From a virus: 45,393 nt of DNA. Location of the stretch: the IMG/VR virus record IMGVR_UViG_3300014913_000023, positions 1 to 45,393 of that record; one strand, written 5' to 3'. The notes beneath the pieces are model-generated. The model was given only the letters and a program-made list of their open reading frames with translations. It did not search any database and was not told the DNA's origin. A program made the position numbers and the translations under genes. Within the stretch, counting starts at the first letter, position 1. Each line of letters starts with the position of its first letter. Shown here one piece after another: positions 25,321 to 32,862 of the stretch.

Positions 25321-27435
25321 CTAAAAAGGTAATTCTTCTTCATCTGCCCCACTTTCAATTAAAAAATCCGGATGTGCCTGAATTTCTGCACCTGCAAAAT
25401 AATAAGAAAACATATAGTAACGTCCTGATTTGCCGTTAATTGTACGTCTTACAGGCTCTCCGTGTAGGCGGTGCAATTCTCTTGTAAGTTGGTACATATT
25501 AATTTTTGTCGGAAATAAATGTTTTTCTATCAATAGCTTAATTTCAGTAGCTGTCAGACCTCCTGAATCTTTTTGTATTGTAAAATGTTTTACTAAAATT
25601 TCGTGTTCAATGCTTGTTTCAAGAAATAATTTACTATTTCGAGAATCTCTAATTAATTTTTCACTTGATAAAAGGTCTCCGCTTTTGTTGTCTTTTTTAT
25701 ATAATTCTAAAACCTGAGCCCAAATTTGTAAAGGATTAATTTTTTTAGTGTAATTTTGCCAGTCAAAACTTTTTACTTTCAAAATTAACCATCTTGTATT
25801 TGTTGTATCTGTCAGTATATCAGACTTGTTAGTACTTGCCACAAGAGAAGCTACTCTATCAAATTTTTCATCATGATGACCGTAAGGTAGCCTTTTTGTA
25901 ATCTCTCCTTTACTTATAAATGCCTTTAATTTGCTTACATTTTTTTTGCTCAGACTGTCTAATTCATCAATATTTATGATTAAATATCGCGCTAATGCTA
26001 AAACTGAATCCTTATCGGACGGGTCAATGTTTTCTTCATAATATAATTCATCTCCTACTAACCACCTGAATATCTCTGTTTTACCGATTTCTTGATCTCC
26101 GTGCAAGACAAAGACTATTCTATTTGTATATTTTGTCTCTAATGCACATCTGACAGTCCGAATAAGATGTTTTTTAAACATTTCATTAAAGTATTCTCTT
26201 TTTTCATCAAAAGCTAATATAATATGCTCGCAAAGTTCTGATAATGAGTCTTTACCGTCCCATTTTGGTAAGTTTTCAAAAAAGTCCTGAATAGGATTGT
26301 ACATTTTACAAACATTACTATTTTGTAACATTTCTGAAAGTTTATTTTTTGAGATATTTTTAATATCTCTATTTACTTCCATTTCTCTAATTATATCACC
26401 ATACAACAATTTCATACTTTCGTAATGCTCTGATTCTTTGTGTTTTACCTCAAAAACTTTTGTTATCAAATTAAACCTGAATTTCAAACCCCATTCTGTG
26501 ATAATATTATATAATGCTTGCCATTTTTTTGGTAGTTTTTCTTGTGTTGTTTCTTGTTCCGGTTTTGTTTTTTTTACTTTTTTAATATTATATTTTTCAG
26601 CCAAACTTTTAGCTGCCAAAGAATAGTCTCCGCTATGTTCTAATTCTGCATAAACGCCTAACATTGAGTAAGATGTGTCAGGTTTAAAGGGTGCTGCATT
26701 TGATGAAAAAACGTAAAATTTATTAACTCCGACCTTTCCGAATGTTGCAGAAATTCCTGTTTTTGCATCTTTACCGGGTCGTCTGAAATATTTATCTTTT
26801 ATTTGAGTCCAACCTTTTGATAATAAAAGGTTTATAGTCGCTTGGGGTGTCGCAGAATCGTTGTTGTAAACATCTCCGGGTCTTTCAAAATATGTTTTAG
26901 TCTTATTTTTAACAATCTCATTTTTGTCAATTTTAGCCACCTCATTGAGACTTTTACAAATTTCTAATATATCCAACCTTTCTTTTTTTAAAATCTTAGG
27001 AACATCAAATATATTGCCGTTTATAACATTATCATAAAAGACTACCTGCCCGCCGTTGCCTCTTGTTTCAATCAATGTTTCTGATTTGCCTTTTTTATTT
27101 ATTCTACTTGCTAATTTTTTATTACCTTCAATACCGTCAGCACACTTATAATATATATGATAACCACCACCACCGGTTGCGATTATAGGATATTTACTTA
27201 AATCAAAATTATCTTTTAAAAATGATAACAATTTATCAGCATCGTCAAAATGATTATCAATATCAATTACTTCTAAGTTTTCAAATCCGCAAACAATTCC
27301 TATATTGTCATCATGAAATTGTACTTTATTCCATGATATTTTTTTATCAGCATAGCTTGTCCATCCCTTTGTGAATGGGGCTTTTCCTATCAATGGGATG
27401 ATTGAAAAATTATTATAAAGTTTTTGTAAATTCAT
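25321..27435 (-). CDS. Primase-polymerase / VirE-type helicase fusion
   Basis: A 704-residue phage replication protein. The N-terminal prim-pol domain has VIDIDNH (D58, D60) as the catalytic acidic pair, GGGGYHIYYK (H93) and ETRGNGGQVV (123-132). The C-terminal part is a VirE superfamily helicase: Walker A GDQEIGKT (446-453), Walker B LIINIDELD (D490, E491), KGEITKRLPYG and VASTNKSDILTDTTNTRW. It would start DNA synthesis and open the fork. It is the last gene of the early transcript, and its leader carries a short ORF, a hairpin and a terminator-like stem (27465-27555). Confidence 0.9.
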   Translation of the reverse strand: MNLQKLYNNFSIIPLIGKAPFTKGWTSYADKKISWNKVQFHDDNIGIVCGFENLEVIDIDNHFDDADKLLSFLKDNFDLSKYPIIATGGGGYHIYYKCADGIEGNKKLASRINKKGKSETLIETRGNGGQVVFYDNVINGNIFDVPKILKKERLDILEICKSLNEVAKIDKNEIVKNKTKTYFERPGDVYNNDSATPQATINLLLSKGWTQIKDKYFRRPGKDAKTGISATFGKVGVNKFYVFSSNAAPFKPDTSYSMLGVYAELEHSGDYSLAAKSLAEKYNIKKVKKTKPEQETTQEKLPKKWQALYNIITEWGLKFRFNLITKVFEVKHKESEHYESMKLLYGDIIREMEVNRDIKNISKNKLSEMLQNSNVCKMYNPIQDFFENLPKWDGKDSLSELCEHIILAFDEKREYFNEMFKKHLIRTVRCALETKYTNRIVFVLHGDQEIGKTEIFRWLVGDELYYEENIDPSDKDSVLALARYLIINIDELDSLSKKNVSKLKAFISKGEITKRLPYGHHDEKFDRVASLVASTNKSDILTDTTNTRWLILKVKSFDWQNYTKKINPLQIWAQVLELYKKDNKSGDLLSSEKLIRDSRNSKLFLETSIEHEILVKHFTIQKDSGGLTATEIKLLIEKHLFPTKINMYQLTRELHRLHGEPVRRTINGKSGRYYMFSYYFAGAEIQAHPDFLIESGADEEELPF

Positions 27436-27464
27436 TTTTTTTAGTGATTAAATATTAAAAAAAT

Positions 27465-27487
27465 AGGACGTTTAAAAGGCACGTCCT
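27465..27487 (-). terminator. Terminator/attenuator upstream of the prim-pol gene
   Basis: On the minus strand AGGACGT (27487-27481) pairs with ACGTCCT (27471-27465) and is followed by ATTTTTTTAA. It lies between the 27578 promoter and the prim-pol start, so it would end a ~110-nt leader RNA unless read through. Confidence 0.6.
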
Positions 27488-27492
27488 AAGCC

Positions 27493-27521
27493 AGCTGCAA
27501 GAACTTCAAAAACTTGCAGCT
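27493..27521 (-). promoter_or_regulatory. Leader hairpin upstream of the prim-pol gene
   Basis: AGCTGCAAG (27493-27501) and CTTGCAGCT (27513-27521) form a perfect 9-bp stem with an 11-nt A-rich loop. It begins within the stop codon of the short leader ORF (27520-27555) and precedes the terminator stem. Confidence 0.6.
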
Positions 27522-27555
27522 AAGTGGGTACAATATTGAAATATTTTTTTATCAT
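27520..27555 (-). CDS. Possible 11-residue leader peptide
   Basis: Reads MIKKYFNIVPT followed by TAG. The ATG is preceded by AAAAACTTCAAAA, the same leader that precedes several real genes here (for example those starting at 29564 and 41445). Its stop codon overlaps the first base pairs of the leader hairpin, so translation could influence hairpin formation, as in attenuators. Could also be chance. Confidence 0.35.
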   Translation of the reverse strand: MIKKYFNIVPT

Positions 27556-27577
27556 TTTTTGAAGTTTTTGGGGATTG

Positions 27578-27608
27578 CAAATATATAATTTAATTTTTAA
27601 TTCTTAAA
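27578..27608 (-). promoter_or_regulatory. Promoter for the prim-pol leader RNA
   Basis: TATATTTG on the minus strand (27578-27585) matches the -7 consensus; TTTA at 27605-27608, 19 bp away, is a one-base variant of the -33 TTTG. Confidence 0.55.
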
Positions 27609-27940
27609 TATAATAAATGTTTCTCAAAATCATTTAAAGTAAAATTAAATCCTGTTTTTCTTTCAAAATCAAATCTTAGTTTACAGTATGTTTTAAAGTT
27701 GTATGTTGATTTTTTATGATATTCTAAATTAAAATCGTACCAATTAAGCAACCAGTTTAAATTTATTTTGTTTTCAATGCAAAAAATTATTTCTGATAAA
27801 TTAAAAAAGAAATCTCCAAATGTGGCGACTTCTCCGTGTACGCCAGCTACCCATCCATCAAAATCAATTTCATAAATTTCTGCAAATTTTTCACAGTAAT
27901 CATTTACAGCTTTTTCGTAATTCTTTTTTAAATTTTTCAT
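27590..27940 (-). CDS. Unknown early protein
   Basis: A 116-residue protein starting MKNLKKNYEKAVNDYCEKFA. I chose the ATG at 27940, after an A-rich leader (ATTAATAAAAAAAAAC), rather than the far upstream ATG at 28018, whose extra codons overlap a repeat-like intergenic stretch. The protein is aromatic-rich (FGDFFFNLSEIIFCIENKIN, NLNWLLNWYDFNLEYHKKST). The WVAGVHGEVATFGDFFFN segment resembles short phage proteins from Bacteroidota of unknown role. No function proposed. Confidence 0.5.
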   Translation of the reverse strand: MKNLKKNYEKAVNDYCEKFAEIYEIDFDGWVAGVHGEVATFGDFFFNLSEIIFCIENKINLNWLLNWYDFNLEYHKKSTYNFKTYCKLRFDFERKTGFNFTLNDFEKHLLYLRIKN

Positions 27941-28018
27941 GTTTTTTTTTATTAATACCATACTACCGCTAACAATATATAACAGCAAACGTCCTGTTTT
28001 ACTTACTGTTGGCAACAA

Positions 28019-28300
28019 TTACAACACAACATCAACACAAATATCTTGTTGATTTGTCCGAATTGGAAAATCTAAACTATTTAGAAAATCTGATAGTTTA
28101 GAAAATTTTGTTTTTGCTACTATTTTTTTTGCTACTCTGCACATATTTCGTGCTTTTTCTGACGAATACTGTTCAGGTTCGTATAGATTTGCATTTACAA
28201 AATCCCAATAACCGTTTTGGTCTGTTCTGAAAATTAATTCATCAGAATTATTATATATTAATATTCCATCTCGTAGAGTATTTACTATATGTAATTTCAT
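28019..28300 (-). CDS. Unknown early protein
   Basis: A 93-residue protein (MKLHIVNTLRDGILIYNNSD...). N-terminal half beta-like, C-terminal half helical with a basic stretch (KARNMCRVAKKIVAKTKFSK). No family recognised. It lies 10 bp after the VRR-NUC gene stop in the same direction, so it is part of the early operon. Confidence 0.5.
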   Translation of the reverse strand: MKLHIVNTLRDGILIYNNSDELIFRTDQNGYWDFVNANLYEPEQYSSEKARNMCRVAKKIVAKTKFSKLSDFLNSLDFPIRTNQQDICVDVVL

Positions 28301-28310
28301 TTTATATTTA

Positions 28311-28748
28311 TTAAAATTTTACAATACTTTTATCTAATTTAAAATTAATACTTTTTAATAGAGTTCCTTGCATTTCTTTTGCTTCGTAATTCATATCCTG
28401 AATCAAAAAATTTATAAAAGTTTTAATTACTGTTGTGTGTGATGACATAATGTAAAAACCGCCAGCCTGCATTATAATACGACCCCATTCTAACTGATTT
28501 TTTATGTGGTCTTTCTTGTGATTGCTACCCTCTGCTTTAATTTCTATTCCTGCAATTTTTCCACTACCGGGAACTATAAATATTAAATCCGAAACGCCGC
28601 TAATCATACCCATTGCACGTCTTCTCATTGCATGATTACGGCTATAGGTGTCATTGTTTATCTCAAATAATAAACCTCTGTATTGTGGGTATTTCTGACT
28701 GAACCACGTTACTATTTCGTATTGTATTTTGTTTTCTGTTTTTTTCAT
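28311..28748 (-). CDS. VRR-NUC domain nuclease
   Basis: A 145-residue stand-alone VRR-NUC (PD-(D/E)XK) nuclease, a family common in phages and thought to resolve or cut branched DNA. Key features: IQYEIVTWFSQKYPQ at the N-terminus, FEINNDTYS, RRRAMGMISGVSDLIFIV with catalytic D54, GIEIKAEG with E69 and K71 (the E-x-K signature) and Q85 in NQLEWGRIIMQAGGFYIMSS. All expected positions are present. It overlaps the upstream gene by one base. Confidence 0.85.
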   Translation of the reverse strand: MKKTENKIQYEIVTWFSQKYPQYRGLLFEINNDTYSRNHAMRRRAMGMISGVSDLIFIVPGSGKIAGIEIKAEGSNHKKDHIKNQLEWGRIIMQAGGFYIMSSHTTVIKTFINFLIQDMNYEAKEMQGTLLKSINFKLDKSIVKF

Positions 28749-29020
28749 TATTTTTGCTTTTCTACAATAAGTAAATACACACCAGTTGATCGAGGATATG
28801 CACTATATAAAACTTTTGAATCAATATATTTACCGGTTGCAAGCATTATCAAAGATGCAGGAAATACACCTTTTTTAGGATAAAAAAAGTAATCTTGAAT
28901 CATATATATATTTCCTTTTTCATCGTTAATTTCTGAACCTATTACAGGTTTTTCAATCATTTTTTCATTTGGAACTACTATAATTTTATAATTATGTTCA
29001 GGGGGTATCTTAATTGTCAT
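28748..29020 (-). CDS. Unknown early protein
   Basis: A 90-residue protein, MTIKIPPEHNYKIIVVPNEK..., mostly beta strands by pattern, no family recognised. It overlaps the end of the 29010-29564 gene by 11 bp and abuts the VRR-NUC gene, so all three are translationally linked. Confidence 0.5.
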   Translation of the reverse strand: MTIKIPPEHNYKIIVVPNEKMIEKPVIGSEINDEKGNIYMIQDYFFYPKKGVFPASLIMLATGKYIDSKVLYSAYPRSTGVYLLIVEKQK

Positions 29021-29564
29021 TAGTCTGAAATTTAAGGTTAAAGAAATCTGATAGGTAATTATAAAATCGATCTATTTGAATATATGTTAAATAATTTTGT
29101 GGTTGCATATTATTATATGTCAAATAATTATCAAATTGTATTTGTTTATTTTTCATATCATTATTTTTTTTTGCAAGATCTGATGATGTTATTATATTAT
29201 GTGTAAGCATATTAGAATATCGACTAATAATAACAAAATATTGTTTCATGTTCAGGTTAAAGTCTTGACGTTCATGCAAAATACGGTCTATAATAAACGA
29301 ACATATTTTTATGATATATTTGTCTGGCATGCCTTTTAAATGCTCTGAAAGTATCATTTCTTGATATTTATCAAAGTCGGTCAAGTCGGTATTTCCGAAA
29401 GCAATTTTTTCAATCTCTGAAACTGCTTTTATTATAATTTTTTGTGCTTTTTTTTCGGAATATTTATACTTTTTATTCATTACTATATCTTGAATAATTT
29501 CTGACATTAGTAATAATATGCCAAAATTTTTTGCGTTCATTTTTTTGCGTGGAACTGTTATCAT
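29010..29564 (-). CDS. Unknown early protein
   Basis: A 184-residue helical protein (MITVPRKKMNAKNFGILLLM...). Its C-terminal third is Asn/Gln/Tyr-rich (FDNYLTYNNMQPQNYLTYIQ). No known motif. The leader AAAAAACTTCAAA directly before the ATG supports the start. A preceding 10-bp hairpin separates it from the SSB-like gene. Confidence 0.55.
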   Translation of the reverse strand: MITVPRKKMNAKNFGILLLMSEIIQDIVMNKKYKYSEKKAQKIIIKAVSEIEKIAFGNTDLTDFDKYQEMILSEHLKGMPDKYIIKICSFIIDRILHERQDFNLNMKQYFVIISRYSNMLTHNIITSSDLAKKNNDMKNKQIQFDNYLTYNNMQPQNYLTYIQIDRFYNYLSDFFNLKFQTNDN

Positions 29565-29580
29565 TTTGAAGTTTTTTAAA

Positions 29581-29615
29581 GCATCTTTCTATTTTATAAT
29601 ATAACAGAAAGATGC
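29581..29615 (-). terminator. Hairpin after the SSB-like gene
   Basis: GCATCTTTCT (29581-29590) and AGAAAGATGC (29606-29615) form a perfect 10-bp stem with a 15-nt loop, 16 bp after the SSB-like stop. On the minus strand it is followed by only TTT and then A-rich sequence, so it is a weak terminator or an RNA-processing/stability element. Confidence 0.5.
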
Positions 29616-29630
29616 ATGGTTTTAGAAATA

Positions 29631-29999
29631 TTAAAACGGTAAGTCATCACTTTCTTCTGTGAAAGTTTTACCATCTGCGGCATTGTTAACAGTCTCACTT
29701 GGAGTGTTATCAATGTTCAAATTACCCAAAATTGGCATACTTTTTTGATCTTCTTCACTCATCTTTGAGCGTTCTTCTTTTGACAAAGATTGTTTGACAA
29801 TGTGAGTACCCCAATCTTTTTTTTCTTTCATTTCAAAAGCTACAAGATTCAAGTATATGCCGCCTTTTTCTGTTTCTGTAATTCTATTAGCCGACAACGG
29901 CACGAAAATACCTTTTACTTTGTCTCCTGACTTGCCTTTAACTTCCATTTTTACATGGACTAAGGCACTTAGATTTAATGATCCTTTTGCTATGCTCAT
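29631..29999 (-). CDS. Probable single-stranded DNA-binding protein
   Basis: A 122-residue protein with a beta-rich N-terminal two-thirds (SALVHVKMEVKGKSGDKVKG; IYLNLVAFEMKEKKDWGTHI), a flexible Asn/Thr/Ser linker and the C-terminal tip EESDDLPF, which copies the acidic D-D-x-x-P-F tip with which SSBs recruit partners. The body lacks an obvious bacterial-SSB signature, so it may be a divergent OB-fold as in other phages. Its place beside helicase, primase and nuclease genes supports the role. Confidence 0.6.
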   Translation of the reverse strand: MSIAKGSLNLSALVHVKMEVKGKSGDKVKGIFVPLSANRITETEKGGIYLNLVAFEMKEKKDWGTHIVKQSLSKEERSKMSEEDQKSMPILGNLNIDNTPSETVNNAADGKTFTEESDDLPF

Positions 30000-30005
30000 A
30001 ATTTT

Positions 30006-30167
30006 TTAGTTTAAACTGTGAATAATATACTTAACTGGTTTTGATTTAATATTTTTTACATACCGATTTTTCATTTGCCCGCTTTTTGTCATGTAAGATT
30101 CTTTTAAAATCTTAGCCGGTGCCGATTTTACTATTTGCAAACGCTTGTCTGATCCAAATTTTTTCAT
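30006..30167 (-). CDS. Small basic protein (53 residues)
   Basis: MKKFGSDKRLQIVKSAPAKI followed by LKESYMTKSGQMKNRYVKNI and KSKPVKYIIHSLN. Strongly basic, no acidic cluster, with a 'K-S-x-P-A-K' stretch; possibly nucleic-acid binding. The ATG is 1 bp from the upstream stop (30169) and the stop is 6 bp from the SSB-like start, so it fills the gap between them exactly. No family recognised. Confidence 0.55.
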   Translation of the reverse strand: MKKFGSDKRLQIVKSAPAKILKESYMTKSGQMKNRYVKNIKSKPVKYIIHSLN

Positions 30168-30168
30168 G

Positions 30169-30360
30169 TCATTTTATTTTAAATTTCAAAAAAAGATAAT
30201 TATGTCCGTTAATTATTTTAAAAAACGGAAATTTATATTTTTCTCTCCGATATAATTCATGTTTCGGAAAGTTTTTATTGTCTTCGCAAAGCTTTACCAG
30301 CGAAGTATAAGCTTTTGTTTTTCGTATATCAAATATTGGTACTAATATTATTATGTTCAT
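30169..30360 (-). CDS. Small unknown protein, first gene after a promoter
   Basis: A 63-residue basic protein (MNIIILVPIFDIRKTKAYTS...) directly after a well-formed promoter (30386-30416). The segment SLVKLCEDNKNFPKHELYRR resembles a short helix-turn-helix-like region seen in small phage proteins of this phylum; it may be a regulator. Tight spacing to the following small basic gene. Confidence 0.5.
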   Translation of the reverse strand: MNIIILVPIFDIRKTKAYTSLVKLCEDNKNFPKHELYRREKYKFPFFKIINGHNYLFLKFKIK

Positions 30361-30385
30361 TTTTATTTATTTATTTAAAAGAATA

Positions 30386-30416
30386 CAAAAATAAACTAAG
30401 TTTTTGTATTTGCAAA
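30386..30416 (-). promoter_or_regulatory. Bacteroidota-type early promoter
   Basis: Minus strand TTTG (30413-30416), 19 bp, TATTTTTG (30386-30393). Drives the 30360 gene and the genes downstream of it (SSB-like and others). Confidence 0.72.
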
Positions 30417-30424
30417 TGTTTTAT

Positions 30425-32011
30425 TTAAAATCTCTCACAAAATTTTACTGCTGATATTATAGTAGAATTTTGCCAACCGTATTTTTTAGCAAAATTTTCT
30501 ATTGCTTTTTTTTTGCCTCTATACCACAACTGTCGCCACAACCAAGCTATTTTATGACCTTTTAATTTCCAATAATCGTGCAATTCGTCAAAATTCATAT
30601 CAGAAACCCTTTTATGATTTATAATTTCGCCATCTTTATATAGACTACTATATAATTTTATGACTTTAGCCGTTTTCTTTTCAGGATATTTAAAACCGCA
30701 AAAAGGACATATTTTATATGATGCTAATATGAGTCTCCGACAACCGCCTTTTTCGATAGGTTTTCCAACGCTGTCAAAACCGCATTCTTTCAATGGTGGT
30801 AAGCCTTTGCCGTCTTTTGATTCATGCCACAATGACCAGTTTCGGTCTTCACTATAATAGCCTAACCGCTCACAATTACCACCGAAATCAAATATATTAA
30901 AATGTGTTTTTTTGTCAAAAATTCGACTGCCTCTACCTATCATTTGTAATAATAAAGTAACAGATATTGTCGCACGATTTAATATTATAGTTTCGATTGA
31001 TGGACAATCATACCCAGTTGTCGCAATCCCGGCATTTATAAGGATTTGAAACTTATTATTTTGAAAATCATTAAATATATCTGTTCTTTTTCCGCTGTAA
31101 AGTTCATAATACTTTTTGTAAAGCTCATAAACTCTCATTCTTTCGTTGTACCTTGCTGCTTGCCCTTTATTTTCAGGGTCTTTCGGGTATTTTGGCTTAT
31201 TCATCGAACTAACAACAAAATTAGCTGTAAATCCTGCATCTCTGAGCAGTATAGTACTTTTAATGCAATGTTCTATATTTACACAAAAAATTAATGTTTT
31301 GCTTTTTGGTGCTATTTTTTTATAATTTTCTACTAATCCTGAATACAGTTTAGGACTGTCGAATTTTTCAAACATTTCTTTTGGCTTATAATCGCCTTGT
31401 AGCCTATCTATTTTGACATTACTCATGTCTGGACTTGATATTCCATAATAGTCATCATTTACCAAAAATCCTTTTTCTATTAATTTTTTAACAGAAATTG
31501 TAGATATTATTTTGTCGTAATCTAATGCTAATTGTCTCATTTTTCCTGACCTGTGCGGCGTTGCCGTAAATCCAATTACATATTTATCGTTAAATATCTG
31601 ACTTTCAAATAAATAGTTAAATTCTTGTTTATGACATTCATCAATTATCAGTAAATCAATTCCTGATAAAAATTTAATCCAATATTCCAAATCTATTCTA
31701 CGTCTAAGTGTCTGAGACATAGCAATATATACGTTAAAGTCATTTGATACGTATTTTTGTCCAGCTTGAATGAAAAAAGCATTTAATCCGGTCCGGTTAA
31801 TTGCACCGCCTGTCTGCATTAATAATTCATCTCTATCTGTCATTATTAATACTTTTTTATGCTTTTCTGCGGTTTTTTTTGCCAATACAGAGAATATTAT
31901 TGTCTTGCCCGATCCTGTCGGAGCTTGTAATATACAATGATTACCGCCTTTTCCAAAGAAAGTTCGTATGTCCGAAATTGCTTTAGTTTGATATTCTCTT
32001 AATCTTAACAT
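30425..32011 (-). CDS. Superfamily 2 DNA/RNA helicase (SSL2/UvsW-like)
   Basis: A 528-residue helicase with all SF2 motifs: Q-motif REYQTKA (5-11), Walker A APTGSGKT (30-37), DECH box IDECHKQ (D124-H127), motif III GFTATPHRSG, the second RecA domain with TLIFCVNIEHCIKS and motif VI LLQMIGRGSRIFD. A C-terminal zinc finger is likely (GGCRRLILASYKICPFCGFK). Such helicases in phages act in recombination-dependent replication and fork repair (compare T4 UvsW). It overlaps the upstream gene stop by one base. It is not a DinG family protein: there is no Fe-S cysteine cluster between motifs I and II. Confidence 0.88.
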   Translation of the reverse strand: MLRLREYQTKAISDIRTFFGKGGNHCILQAPTGSGKTIIFSVLAKKTAEKHKKVLIMTDRDELLMQTGGAINRTGLNAFFIQAGQKYVSNDFNVYIAMSQTLRRRIDLEYWIKFLSGIDLLIIDECHKQEFNYLFESQIFNDKYVIGFTATPHRSGKMRQLALDYDKIISTISVKKLIEKGFLVNDDYYGISSPDMSNVKIDRLQGDYKPKEMFEKFDSPKLYSGLVENYKKIAPKSKTLIFCVNIEHCIKSTILLRDAGFTANFVVSSMNKPKYPKDPENKGQAARYNERMRVYELYKKYYELYSGKRTDIFNDFQNNKFQILINAGIATTGYDCPSIETIILNRATISVTLLLQMIGRGSRIFDKKTHFNIFDFGGNCERLGYYSEDRNWSLWHESKDGKGLPPLKECGFDSVGKPIEKGGCRRLILASYKICPFCGFKYPEKKTAKVIKLYSSLYKDGEIINHKRVSDMNFDELHDYWKLKGHKIAWLWRQLWYRGKKKAIENFAKKYGWQNSTIISAVKFCERF

Positions 32012-32148
32012 TAAAGTAATATATATTTAAGAGACGATCCGACAAATGTCGACGCATAAGTCTGAAAATTGCAAGCATCTTGATAGTTTGATGTAACTAT
32101 TTCTAATCCTGTTTCTGAATCTATTATTATATGTAGTTTTGTTTTCAT
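32011..32148 (-). CDS. Small unknown protein (45 residues)
   Basis: MKTKLHIIIDSETGLEIVTS followed by NYQDACNFQTYASTFVGSSL and KYILL. I chose the ATG at 32148, after AAAAAAAGGAAAG and downstream of a TACCTTTG promoter, rather than the ATG at 32223, which would lie upstream of that promoter. Stop and the helicase ATG overlap. No family known. Confidence 0.5.
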   Translation of the reverse strand: MKTKLHIIIDSETGLEIVTSNYQDACNFQTYASTFVGSSLKYILL

Positions 32149-32191
32149 CTTTCCTTTTTTTAAAAAAGTTCCGTTTGTAATGTTTGTTGTA

Positions 32192-32224
32192 CAAAGGTAA
32201 CTTATTATACACGTTATACGCAAC
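32192..32224 (-). promoter_or_regulatory. Promoter for the small gene and helicase
   Basis: TACCTTTG on the minus strand (32192-32199) fits TAnnTTTG. A GTTG (32221-32224) 21 bp away is a weak -33. It overlaps the conserved 15-bp sequence GTTATACGCAACGCA (32213-32227). Confidence 0.5.
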
Positions 32225-32438
32225 GCAAATACTCGGTAATTGCATCGTTTTGAACTTTCAGAAATATATTTAATTTTTCTATTTCCAAAGGTTCAAAATT
32301 TACTTTTTTAGTCAATCTGCGATGTATTTTCGCCCTATATTTATTCATGTTTCCGGGTGCAATTTCGCCCCAAACAACACGAATAAGAAAAGCCCCCGAA
32401 TATGGTTCGAGAGCTTTTAATAGGTTTCTATTTTTCAT
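32214..32438 (-). CDS. Unknown protein, second gene of cassette A
   Basis: A 74-residue basic protein (MKNRNLLKALEPYSGAFLIR...). The part PGNMNKYRAKIHRRLTKKVN followed by FEPLEIEKLNIFLKV has the spacing of a helix-turn-helix, so it may bind DNA. It overlaps the preceding gene by 11 bp. Its last residues LRCV and TAA fall in the 15-bp sequence shared with the XRE gene at 43028. A stable RNA hairpin (32388-32418) lies at codons 7-17. In layout it parallels the XRE gene of cassette B. Confidence 0.5.
   Translation of the reverse strand: MKNRNLLKALEPYSGAFLIRVVWGEIAPGNMNKYRAKIHRRLTKKVNFEPLEIEKLNIFLKVQNDAITEYLRCV
32388..32418 (-). terminator. 13-bp RNA stem within the start of the cassette A second gene
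   Basis: On the minus strand AAAAGCTCTCGAA (32418-32406) can pair with TTCGGGGGCTTTT (32400-32388), all 13 positions as RNA with two G-U pairs, with a 5-nt loop, ending in TTTT. It looks like an intrinsic terminator of the first cassette gene although it lies inside the second. Confidence 0.5.
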
Positions 32439-32646
32439 TATGTTCTTTTATTATTTTTTTTGCAAATTCAATAACCTCTTTATCAGATGTAAATACATCT
32501 AATTCTACTTCTCCGTCAAAAAAACTAGAAGCGACTTTAATAGCTTCTATGTTCTTTTTAGTTCCAGTAGCCATTGTGCTACCCTCATTTATTTGTCTTC
32601 CTTCTTCAGACAATCCTACTTTTGACCCCCAAATAATTAATTTCAT
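32428..32646 (-). CDS. Unknown protein, first gene of cassette A
   Basis: A 72-residue protein (MKLIIWGSKVGLSEEGRQIN...) with an alpha/beta pattern: strand, polar loop, helix, VELDVFTSDKEVIEFAKKII helix. No family recognised. It follows a well-formed promoter (32691-32722) whose flanks are homologous to those of the acidic-protein gene at 43242. Overlap with the next gene is 11 bp, the same as in that second cassette. Confidence 0.5.
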   Translation of the reverse strand: MKLIIWGSKVGLSEEGRQINEGSTMATGTKKNIEAIKVASSFFDGEVELDVFTSDKEVIEFAKKIIKEHNEK

Positions 32647-32690
32647 AATTTTCTATTTTTTACATCTCAGCTTTATTGCTTTTGATACAT

Positions 32691-32722
32691 CAAAGATAAG
32701 AAATATTATCTTATAAAACAAA
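32691..32722 (-). promoter_or_regulatory. Cassette A promoter
   Basis: Minus strand TTTG (32719-32722), 20 bp, TATCTTTG (32691-32698). The box and the following TATCAAAAGC..TAAAG.TGAGAT leader recur at 43698-43729. Confidence 0.72.
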
Positions 32723-32784
32723 TATTACTGCAATTATTTTTAATTTATTTTTTTTAAATAATGCTATATGTCTGAAAATAAAGC

Positions 32785-32862
32785 GTATAACATGGCATTG
32801 GTAAACATAAAATTTTTAAGAAAAATAAAAATTTGACTGTTTCCAATATTTATTCGTTATAT
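32785..32862 (-). other. attC-like recombination site after the csf3-like gene
   Basis: On the minus strand, ATATAAC (R''-like, 32862-32856, containing the csf3-like TAA) is followed by ATTGGAAACA (32847-32838), an inner AAATTTTT/AAAAATTT stem (32834-32810), TGTTTACCAAT (32807-32797) and GTTATAC (R'-like, 32791-32785). The outer and middle arms are complementary with unpaired bases on one side, as in integron attC hairpins. No integrase is present. It could alternatively be a structured terminator. Confidence 0.45.

Noticed and set aside
27960-28030. Another attC-like site (GCTAACAATATATAACAGC and CTGTTGGCAAC)
   Set aside because: Inverted words occur, but I could not fold a consistent pair of arms with R boxes at both ends.
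30425-32011. The helicase as a DinG/Csf4 partner of the Csf-like genes
   Set aside because: Motifs are of the SSL2/UvsW type and the Fe-S cysteine cluster of DinG is missing; it also belongs to a different transcription unit.
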